36,280 bases of DNA from Lentilactobacillus kefiri (lineage in GTDB: Bacteria > Bacillota > Bacilli > Lactobacillales > Lactobacillaceae), in the NCBI RefSeq assembly GCF_007989105.1, contig NZ_BJVK01000022.1:1-36280 (forward strand), given 5' to 3'. How positions within the stretch are numbered: position 1 is the stretch's first letter; each line of letters begins with the position of its first letter. The notes beneath the pieces are model-generated. The model had not been told where the DNA came from. It saw nothing but the letters and a program-made list of their open reading frames with translations, and did not search any database. Shown piece by piece: positions 6,634-18,600 of this stretch. Made by a program: the position numbers and the translations under genes.

Positions 6634-9600
6634 GTTAAACTCGTTGCTAAAGTAAATTCTTTAGCCGCAAATGTTGTTACTAATATTGAAAGTCAAATTC
6701 AACAAGTCATCAAGACAGTTGTCAGTCCGGTTGTTGCCGGTGCTGCGCTCCTTAACGGATTGTTGTTTATAATACCAGCGATTACTGGTATTAAGATTTT
6801 GACATCTCCAATATTGGCAATATTGAGTTTACCGCTCACTATTCTTACAAATATCTTAGTACCAAGTATCGCAAATCTACTGTTACCCGCAATTGCATTG
6901 ATTGGTACCGCCATTACTTTGCCGCTTGTTTCCGGCTTGGTCGGCTTACCAATCATGATGCTGTTGGGTACAGGATTGCATAACATTGTTTCATCAATTT
7001 TGAATTTACCACTTCTTCTTTTGGGAAATGATTTAATCAGTTGGTTCCCAGCATTCTTAGCTGGTTCAATTGCTCAAATCACATCACTTTTGAAGAATGT
7101 GTTACCGCTTGTCTTTAGTGCATTGATCTCATTTGGTCTGCCACTTGTTTTGCTGCCATTGCAATTAATCGGTTCCACAGTATTGGGATTGATCTTGCCA
7201 TTTGGCTTGAAGTGGTTGGCACTCGCCCCGGTTGTTCTTCCAGCATTGATTGCTTTGGGATCACAACTTAAGTGGGTTTTGGATGCCGTTAAAGATGTGA
7301 TCGGTACCGTTATTAAATCTGTTTTGTCTGTCATTAATACTCATTTGCTTTTAGCTGCCATTACGATTATCCCAACGATCCTCAGCTCGATATTCAATAC
7401 ATTATTTGGATTCGGTCCGCTGAGCGTCATTGGTGATCTGATTAATACGTTGAACAAGATGTTTGTGAACAACTTTATGCTGCCACAATTTGTTGCGTTC
7501 GCAGTTAAGCTGATTGCTGGTGCGGTTTCAGGCATTCTTAAAGCAATTAACAATGGTATCTTTAATCTTATCTCGAACTTGTTGAAGGGCTTATTCCATT
7601 TGAAAGGCATCACTGGTTTGCTTGGCTTATTACTCGGAATTCCAGCCATGTTCTTCCAAGGTTTGCTCAACAATTTGATTCCTGACATGATCGCAACTTT
7701 AGCCGGACTATTGGTCTTGGCATTCAACTTATTGATTTCAACACCATTAATGTTCCTTCACGGTATTGGCTCAGCTCTTGGTCGCTTATTGTTGATCAAC
7801 TTATTGAACCCAATCCTTCAACTAGGAAACGATTTGATTAGCTGGCTGCCAGCACTTGCTGTTGGAACAATCTTGAACGTCATCAATTTATTTAACGGTT
7901 TGATTACCCAAGGACCAATCGGTTTATTCTTGTTCGGTTTGCCTTTGGTATTAAATGCCGGTTTGTTGCTTGCTAATTTGCTCGCAATTCCAACCTTCAT
8001 TTTGAATCTGATCGGAAACTTCTTCGGTCTCTCCAACTTAATGTCGTTAATCTTCCCATTGATTGCGGCCTTATTGTTGGGTGCCGGACTCAAATTGATG
8101 TCAGGTCTTACCACAATTTTGAACCTTATCGGATTACTCGGACAACTGGTTTTGAGTGGGTTAACCATGCCGCTTTGGTTGGTTATTCCAGGACTTAACC
8201 TGGTTCGCAAGCTGGCTTTCTGGACAACTCTTCTGTTAGGTTTGCCAAATGCATTGTTCAGCTTCATCGGTAATCTTGGTTCACAATTGCTCAAAGGAAT
8301 TTGGTCCGCTTTAACTTCATTACCATCAACTTTAATCAAAGCATTGTTCTCATTTGCCCGAAATGTCATTTCAACGATGATCAAAGATACGTTGTTGGCA
8401 CTTGGCGCATGGATCCTTGGTTTATTAGTTCTTGGCGGGTTAAAGCTCGCTGGCAATGTCATTAAGACTTTGCTTCAGTTAGCTAAATTCTTCTTAGTTA
8501 CTTTACCATTAACAATCGGCGGCTTGATTCTTTCAATCCTTGGATTGTTGGTTCTCAATGGCGCTATTGGACTAGGATTAATTCTTTTGTCCAACACATT
8601 GTTAAATGGTTTGGCTTTAATCGTTACCGCTGGCTTACTTGCTTTACCAGCATTGGCATCTCAATTTATTTCCAATGCCGTTAAAACATTTAGCCTGGCT
8701 GCCGTTTTGACTTTGAACTTGTTCCAAGGTCTCTTGAAAATTGGTAACCGATTGGTAATGGACTTTGTCCTCGGATTCTTGAACCTCTTGAATTTTGCGG
8801 TCAAAGCCGTCGCTGGATTGCCGACATTATTCGGTGCGCTCGCAACCATCGTAACTGCAATCCTTCCTGTCCCTGGTCACTTACTGCTTTCAAGCATCTT
8901 ACTTGCCTTAACAGTTGGTTCAGTACTTGCCAAGTTAGTTGCATTACCATTGGATCTTTTGACCAATGCGTTGAACTTGCTGAAGATCGGTCAATTGTTA
9001 TTAACAATTCCAGCCATCATCGCTAAGTTCATCGGTGCAGTTATCTTGAGTCAATTGATTGGTGGGCTGACAGGTCTCCTGTTGCTCCCAGTTGTATTGT
9101 TGAATCAATTGATTGGCGGCGTGATCGGATTGGCTCTCGCTGGTTTGAATGGTTTGATTAAATTAGCTTTGCCACTTGTACTTGGTGCACTTGGCTTAAC
9201 TCTTTCAATCGCTATTCCAACCGTTGTGCTTGGAATCCGTGTCTTGGGTGATTTGTTAAAGAACAACCCATTATTGGCATTGATTATCCTTGCATTACCA
9301 GGACTGATTCCAGGATTAAATCTGATTCTTGGTGCCGTCGGAATTGCTTCTGTATTCGGATTAGCCAAGAATGTCCTTAAATTATTACTTTCACCAATCA
9401 CAGGTATTTTGAACTTCATCAAGAACGGCCTGATTGCCTTATTAGCATTTGGTGCTTTAGCTGTTTTGGGTGCTGGTGCCGGCCTGTTGCTTGGTCTGCC
9501 ATTATTTGGCCTGCTTGCCCTTGGCATCAAAGGCTTATTGGATTTGGCACAATTGCCATTAAAGATCTTCAACGGCTTCATTGGTAACCTGATTCCAGCA

Positions 9601-12600
9601 TTGATTGCTGGTTCAATTACCGGATTGATTAGATTATTAACAAATGGTGGTTTGTTCGGTCTCCTCAAATTATTGGTTATCATTCCAGTTATTTTGAACG
9701 GTTTGCTGACGGCATTAATTCCTATTTTGAACGGAATTACTGTTCCACTTGCTCTCATTGCAGCACTTATCGAATTACCATTGACCTTGGTTGAAGGCCT
9801 GATCAATAACCTCAATGCCGGTCTTCTTGGCTTGCTTGGCGGCCAATTTGTAAAGGGTATTCTCAACTTGATCAACGGTGTTCTCAATGTGCTTGGACCA
9901 GTTTTGGGAATTCTTCTTGGCATTATGTTGCCAACTCTCTTAATTGGTTTGACGGCCAACATCATCTGGATCTGGTTCTTAGCCCCAATCGTGTTGAACC
10001 TCGCAGTTGATCCAATCACTGACTTTGTTGGCTTTATGATCATGCTTTACACAATGTTCCTTCAACCAGCTCTCTACATTGTCTTCGGAATCATCACGAT
10101 TCCAGTGACATTGGCATTGTTTATCGGCATGTTTGCCAACTGGTTGAATCCATTGAGATTTATTTTCCAGACGATTTCTGACTTTGGTACCTGGTCATTG
10201 ATTTGGCTTGGCCTTGGTAGCTTTGCTGCCATTGAACTTCTGAAGTTGTCATTACTTGGCCTGTCCTTGATTCCAGGTTCCGGCTTAGTTGCCTGGTTGG
10301 CATTAACCGCAGCAGAAATCGGCTTGGTTGCTTTAGTTGCACAATTTGTTTTGAACACAATTCCATCAATTATCTATGCTTGGGGAATTGTCATTCTCTT
10401 TGTTGCAATTGGTGCGATCGTTATCTTCCTCCAAGAATTCTTGAATCTCGGAATTAACGTTCCATCTTACTTGAGCTACTGGATTTTACTTCCTTTGGCT
10501 ACAATCCTTGGAGTTGCCGGCGTCTTGATGTCATTAACACTGATGCTTGCATTTGATACGCTTGCACTCTTAACTCAATTACCATTGATCATTGGAAACT
10601 TGTCATTTGGATTATTAGCCGCATTTGTGACTAATCCAATTTCAGCTTTGTTGGCCAACGTCGTCTTCGGTGTAATCGGTGTGGCATCAATTGTCGCATT
10701 TATCGCTGGAGCATTTATGGTTGGTCAAACATGGCTGGCGGCAGTCTTCCCATTTGATCTGTTTATTTACTATCTCATTATGGAAAACCCAATTTGGGAA
10801 CTCGGCCAATGGGCTGGATTATTCCCAATCATTGGTTGGATCGCCGCTTTGGTTGACGATATTCTCTGGTTGGCTGTCGGTACGTGGATTCCTGGAATCT
10901 TCGCAGCCTTGAACTACTCGATCTTTATTTTGACGGCAGTTCCACTCGACTTTTCAGCTGTCATCGGTGTGTCATTGTTGCTTGCTACTGGAATTAACGG
11001 CTTACTCCTGTTGCCGGTACTTCTCATTGGCGCAGCGATGACCCTCGGATTGATTGCTTTACCAATCGTGATCCGATACGGTTTGCAAATGTTGCCTGAC
11101 TTGTTGTTCGGCGTTGGTGTCAACATTGTCTTCACTTGGTTCTTAGGTCCGTTGTTCCTTGACTTGGCCGTAAATCCAATTGCTGATTTTGTCGGCTTCA
11201 TCATTATGCTGTACACCATGTTCACTCAACCAATTCTGTACTATGGCTTTGGAATCTTCTTGATTCCTGCTACGATCCTGATGTTTGCCGGGATGTTTAT
11301 CAATTGGTTAAATCCATTACACTATATCTTTGATGGAATTTCCACTTTTGCCAAATTTGCATTGCCAACACTTGCAGTATTAGGTATCGGTGCCATTGAT
11401 TTACTCCGTGTATCAGCTGGATTGATTAGTCTCATTCCAGGAGTTGGATTGATTAGCGCATTCACTCTTGGACTGGCTAAATGGGCCTTGATTGGCTTAG
11501 TTACCGCCTATGTCATTAACACCATTCCTTCAATTCTCGCGGGAGCCGCAATTGTCTTCCTGCTGGTTGGAATTGGTGCGATTGTCATTGTGCTTCAAGA
11601 AGTATTGAATATTGGGATCAACGTCCCATCATATCTGAGTTACTGGGTATTATTGCCAATGGCAGTAATCCTGGCAGTGACAGCTATCTTGATTACCTTG
11701 CCACTGATGCTCAGAGATGACTTTAATGTCACTTTGTTGGCATTACCATTTATTGTAAATAACTTAGGGCTTGGTTTGATGACTGGCTTAATTGCCAACC
11801 CACTTGCAGGGATCTTTACCGCACTTACATTTGGTGTTCTCGCAGCGGCTTCAATTCCAGCCTTCCTTACCGGATCATTTATGATTGCCGAATCTTGGTT
11901 ATCATCAATCTTCCCACTTGGATTATTTGCTTATTACCTGATTATGCAAAACCCAATTTGGGAAATGGCCAACTGGATTGGATTATTCCCAATCATTGGT
12001 TGGATCGTTGCCTTAATTGTTGATGTTGTTTGGATGATTGTTGGTACTTGGGTACCAGGGATGCTTGCACTGTTGAATTACGCAATCTTTATTGCGACCG
12101 CAATTCCAGCAACATTCTCCGCAATCATCGGCGTTTCACTGGGGTTATCCCTTGGACTGGTCGGCTTGCTTGGTCTACCAATTAATCTGATTGGCGGCGC
12201 AATTCTCCTCGGAGCTTTGGCATTGCCATCGATTATCGGTACTGTATTAAGTCTTGCAGGCGGTGTCTTCTATGGGATTGCTGCTAATATCATCTTCACT
12301 TGGTTCTTAGGACCAATTGCTCTTGATTTGGCAGTCAACCCAATCGCTGACTTCATTGGATACGTCATTCAGCTTTATACAATGTTTGAACAACCATTAC
12401 TTTACTTTGTATTTGGTGCAATCAGTATTCCAACAACTGCCTTGTTCTTCATCGGTATGTTTACGAACTGGTTGAATCCACTGAGAATTCTTTTCCAAGG
12501 TCTGACCGACTTTGCCAAATTTGCATTACCAACTATCTTGTTGTTAAGCATTGCAGCAGTTGTTGGTTTGCAGATTTCCGACTTATTGATCAGTGTTGTT

Positions 12601-15600
12601 CCTGGGATGGGATTGTTGGCATCACTTGGTTTGTTCAACGGAATCATTGGATTGGTTGGCTTAATTGCTCAATACGTGATTAACGTTATTCCTTCAATCC
12701 TTTCACTTGGTGCGATTGCCTTCTTGCTTGTCGGAATTGGCGCAATTGTCATTATCCTTCAAGAAGTCTTGAACATCGGTATCAACGTTCCATCGTACTT
12801 GAGTTACTGGGTTCTTTTACCGATGGCTGCAGTCTTAGGTGTCCTTTCGGTCATCTTGGTATTGCCATCGATGTTAGTAGGCGACTTGTTCGCAACGCTC
12901 CTTGGTTTACCATTTATTGTTGGTAACTTAGGGCTTGGCTTACTCGAGTCATTCCTTGCAAATCCAATTGCTGCAGTTCTTGCCGCATTGAACTTCGGAA
13001 TCCTCGGCATCGCCTCAATCCCAGCATTCTTCATTGGGACCTTCATGATTGCCCAAAGCTGGCTTTCATCAGTCTTCCCAATTGCTGAATTCTTGTATTA
13101 CCTTGTTATGAACAATCCAATTTGGGAGATGGCTAACTGGATTGGCTTGATTCCAATTATCGGTTGGATTGTCGCATTAATTGTGGATGTCTTATGGCTT
13201 GTCGTAGGCGCTTGGGGCACAGGAATTATGACTGTCTTGAACTACTCAGTTTGGGCATTGACAACCATTCCACTGGTATTTTCAATGATTACCGGCGTTT
13301 CCTTGTTGCTTTCCCTTGGAATATTAGGAATCGCAGCTGCACCAATTCTTCTTCTTGGTGGCGCAATTCTTCTCGGATTGTTAGCTGTCCCAAGCATTAT
13401 TAAGGCAGTTGTCAAAGCAATCTCAGGTCTCGTATATGGTATCGCTGCAAACACCATCTTCGTTTGGTTCTTGGGTCCACTCGCTTTGGACATCATGGTA
13501 AATCCAATTACTGATGCAATCGGCTTTATCATCATGCTTTATACCATGTTCTCACAACCTGTTTTATACATTGTATTCGCAGGGATCACAGTTCCGGTAA
13601 CCTTCTTATTATTTGCCGGAGCCTTCATGAACTGGTTAAATCCATTAAGATATCTGTATCAAGGAATTACATTCTTTGCGAAATTTGCATTACCAATCTT
13701 AGCTTTACTTGGTCTTGGTGCGATTGACGGTCTTCGTCTTTCAATGCTGGGTCTGAACTTATTCCCAGGTGTTGGTCTCATCGGCTTCATTGCATTGACC
13801 ATTGCTAAGTTGGGCTTAATTAACTTGATCGCACAATTTGTGATTAACGCAATTCCATCAATCCTTGCTTTGGCATTCATTGTCTTCATCGTTGTTGGTA
13901 TTGGCGCCATCGTCATTGTGCTTCAAGAAGTCTTAAATCTCGGAATTAATGTTCCATCATACTTGAGTTACTGGGTTCTCTTACCAATGGGAGCAATGCT
14001 TGGTGTTGGCATTACGCTGATTGCCTTGCCATTGATGCTTGTTGGTGATCTCCTTGCAACTTTGGTACAGTTGCCAATTATTGTTGGTAACTTGGGCTTG
14101 GGACTGATCAGTGGTTTGTTCGTCAATCCACTTGCTGCCGTCTTGGCAGCCTTCAACTTTGGTGTCATCGGGTTGGCATCATTACCAGCATTTATTGCCG
14201 GAGCCTTCATGCTTGATCAAAGTTGGCTTGGATCAGTCTTCCCAATCGAATTAGCGATTTACTACACAATTATGGAAAATCCAATTTGGGATATGGCCAA
14301 CTGGATTGGCTTGATTCCAATTATTGGTTGGATCGTTGCCTTAATTGTTGATGTGCTTTGGATGATCGTTGGTACTTGGGTACCAGGAATGTTTGCAACC
14401 TTGAACTACGCTATCTTCATCATGACGCAAGTTCCATTAACATTCTCAATGGTCATCGGCGCAGCAGAGTTCTTATCACTTGGGTTAGTTGGGATTCTCG
14501 GCTTACCAATCCTTCTCATGGGTGGAGCTGCATTGCTTGGTCTCCTCGCATTGCCAGCTGTTCTCTTGGGAATTGCTCGAACGGTGCTTGGTACCATTTA
14601 CGGTATCGGCGTCAACCTCATTTGGGCTTGGTTCTTAGGTCCGATCCTGCTTAACCTGGCAGTTAATCCAATTGCCGACTTCGAAGGATTCATTATCATG
14701 GTTTACACGATGTTTGTTCAACCTGTCTTGTACTGGGGATTAAGCGGCATCTTCATTCCTGCTACCTTATTCTTCTTCCAAGGTTCGTTCACAAACTGTC
14801 TGAATCCACTGAATAATCTCTTCCAGGGAATTACTAATTTTGCTTATCTTGCGCTTCCATTGCTTGCCGTCTTAGGACTGGGAACCATGGATCTGTTCAG
14901 ATTAGCAGTTAATGTGATTAGCTTGGTTCCTGGGGTCGGTTTGATTGCCGGTTTGGCATTATTTAATGCTAAATGGTTGTTAATTGGACTGATTGGTTTG
15001 TATGCTCTCAACGCACTTCCATCCGTCTTGGCATTGGCATTCATTGTCTTTATCATGGTTGGAATTGGTGCAATCGTCATTGTGCTTCAAGAAGTCTTGA
15101 ATCTCGGAATTAACGTTCCGTCAAGCTTAAGCTACTGGATCTTACTTCCACTGGGCGCATTTCTTGGAGTCGGAATTACCTTGATTACTTTGCCATTAAT
15201 GTTGGCAGGTGACTTGGTTGCGACATTGATTGCATTACCTGGAATCGTTGGAAGCTTAGGCTTAGCTTTGATCCTTGGATTTATTGCAAATCCATTGGCA
15301 GCCGTTATCGCTGCATTTAACTTTGCCGTATTGGGAGTCGCTTCAATTCCTGCCTTCCTTGCCGGAGTGTTCATGCTCGATCAAAGTTGGCTTGGATTCG
15401 TCTTCCCAATTGAATTATTTGCTTACTATCTGATTATGCAAAACCCACTTTGGTCAATGGCTCGTTGGATTGGCCTCATTCCAATAATCGGTTGGATTCT
15501 CGCCTTAATTGTCGATATTGTCTGGATGATTGTTGGAACTTGGGTACCGGGAATGTTTGCAACTTTGAACTACACCGTCTTTATCTTGACGCAAGTTCCA

Positions 15601-18600
15601 TTGGCATTCTCGACTGTGATTGGCTTATCAATGTTATTGTCACTTGGTTTACCAGGTTTGATTTTGATCCCAATTGCGATCTTGATTAACTTGTTGCCAG
15701 TTGGCTTGATAGCATTGCCAATCTTCTTACCAGCAATGTTGATTTCCGGTTTAGTAAATCCATTGCTTAATATACTCAAGAACGTTGCTTCATTCATTAC
15801 TGGCGGAGTCGTTGCATTAGCCGAAAAATTGTTTGGCAATAACTTCCTCAATAGCTTGTTCAGAATTGTTTTGAACGCCATTGTCTTAGCGCCTAAAGGA
15901 TTAATCGGTATGCTGCTGACATTGCCGGCATGGATCATGAAACAAGTTCTTAAGCTCAATGGTTTCCTCAATAAGGCATTAGCCGGATTGTGGTCATTGA
16001 TTTCAAATGTTATTACAGGATTGATTTTCTCAATTCCTGGCTCATTACTCAGTTCACTAGGTAATTTGTTCTTATCTCCAATCATCACCGGAATCATCAG
16101 CCTTGTTGGTCTTGGCATTCTTGGATTGTTAAATCTTTTGAACCCACTGACAAGCCTGATCATTCCACTAATTGGCGCCGGGTTGGTTGCTTTGGCACTC
16201 ACTGCTGGTCAGATTGCCAAGTTCATTGGCACCTTGATTAAGACAGTATTGAGTGGTCTCAACTTAATTCTTCCAGCATTAAATCTGTTAAGAAGAATCG
16301 GAGTTATCAAAGCTGCTTCTCAATTGTTAAAGAATGTCTTTGATGTCTTGAACGATCTCAATCCATTCAAACTGTTTGCGGACTTTGCTAAGAATGTTAT
16401 CTTACCAATGATCCTGTTCGCAACAGGCGCCTCAATTGTTCAAACGATTATTCGTCTTCTTGGTATGCCGCTGTTGAATTTGATTATTCCAGTGATCGCA
16501 GCCATCACAGGCGCAGTCATTTCAGTCTTGTTGAGTCCACTTGCTTTACTTGGATTGCCACTGATTGCCGGAATTGCTGCATTGATTCCGCTGGTATTGG
16601 CTCACATGAAGTCATTGGCTCAGGTTATCCCTGATTTGATTGGTCTAATCGGGCAGTCGTTATTAAACGGTGCGCTTGATTTGGCAAAATTATTACTCTT
16701 ACCGTTGGCAGTGTTCACATGGCCGCTTATCGGCTTGGTTGATTTGTTGAAGAACGTATTCAATGGTCAACATCCATTTGTTAACGTGTTTGAGAAGATG
16801 AACAATGTTTTGAAGGATCTCTTAGGTCCGCTCTCAGCATTATTCTTCGACGGCATGAATGGTCTTGCAAACATCTTAGGTGCAGGACTTTCATTCCTGA
16901 AGTTCGTCGGTTCATTGTTGTTGCCAATCTTCCCATTGAATTGGATCTTGGCATTGAACCAGGTTCCAAAGCTGTTAGCTTCATTGTTTAACGGCTTCAA
17001 AGGTCTTGGAAACATTGCCGGGGATCTCTTAAATGACTTAGGTCGTTTGGCTCTCGGTCTTGGGGCTGCCGTACTTGCATCATTGTTGATGCCATTGGCA
17101 CTCATTGGTTTAATCACCAAAGGGTTGACTGATTTGACACTTAACTTGTTCAAGAGTGGCATGTCACTGTTGTTCCAAGGACTCGCACAATTGTTTAAGA
17201 ATGGTATCAAGTTCCTGTTCTCACAAATTCCTGTCATGTTTAAGAATATCTTGGGTGGTTTAGGTAACCTGATTAAGTTGGGTGTGCTTGCCTTACCTGA
17301 TGTTTTGAACCCATTGCACGGACTTTTGATGGGAACCATGTTCCTTGGTGGATTGATTCCAGCAGTCGTTTCACTTCTCGGCTTGCCGTTTACCTTGTTC
17401 ATCAAGCCGGTTCTTGATCTCATTAATAACCATGTGGTTCCAATCGCTGCCTTCTTTGGTTTGAGCTTGCTCAATACCTTATTGAATCCAATTACTTCTA
17501 TCTTTGGATTCTTCAAGTCAGTCTTTGATACCATTAAGACTCAAAATAAATTGAACGGCATATTGAAAAATATTGCCAACTTCGTTAACACTGGTGTAAA
17601 GGGATTACAGATGTTGTGGCTGATTGGTCTTTCATTAGGCTCATTAGTATCGCACCTGATTACTGGAACAGTGGCTCTCTTGACTCACTTGATTACAAGT
17701 CACATCGGAAAGCTGTTGCTTAACTTAGCTGGATTACTATTCGTAGTAATCGGCAGTAATCCACTTAACGCCATTGGTTCGTTTGTTTCTAACGTAAAGA
17801 AGATGTGGAACGCAGGTCAGATAGTTCCAAAGGTCATTAAAGGCCTGATTCAGGGACTTATGAAGATCGGTTCAACCTTTACCTTCTTTATTCGCGGAAT
17901 CAAACACTTGGGTGATTTACTTACCGGCTTCGCTATCGTACCAGGAGCACTTGGTGTCCTTGGATTCTTACGACAAGTTAACCAGCAAGTTGTCGTTGCC
18001 CCTCTTCAATGGTTGAATCATAATATTGTGTTACCGCTGATAGCTAATGGTCTCACTGGCTTAGGCTTAGCACTTCTTGCACCACTGGCATTCTTACCTA
18101 CCTTGTTGTTGTCATTGCCTGGTAACAGGCTTGGCCGCTTGCTTCTCACATTGCCAATCGCACTTTTGGGCAACAGTCTTGTTCAATGGTTGCCGGCAAT
18201 CGCCCTTAACGGTTTGGGAAGCTTGTTCAATGGTGGTAAATCATTCCTGCAAAATCTCCTTAAGACATTTGCCTTATCAGGAATTGTTGGTTTGATTACC
18301 CGCGAATTAAGCAAGGCATTTGGTAAGTTAGTCACATTTGGCTTGTTGATTCCAAACATGATCTTTGGCAACAACCCATTTAGCACTATTCATTCACTGA
18401 TTAAGAACCTCGTGTTCCTCAAAGTGTTTGATACGGTTGTACCACTGATTGTCGCTGGTCTCTTACAGGCTGTCATGACAGTTAACTCATTTAAGAAGTT
18501 GCTTGGAAATGTCGTAACAGGCGTCAAGAGCTTCTTCAAGAATGGTTTGTTGTTCGCTGTCACTGCACCAATTTGGCTCATTTCAAATGGGTTAAATCAA

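Noticed and set aside
6619-6650. Outward promoter from the IS driving the 3' half of the giant gene
   Set aside because: TTGACG resembles a -35, but no -10 match sits at 16-18 bp, and no translation start with a ribosome site follows.
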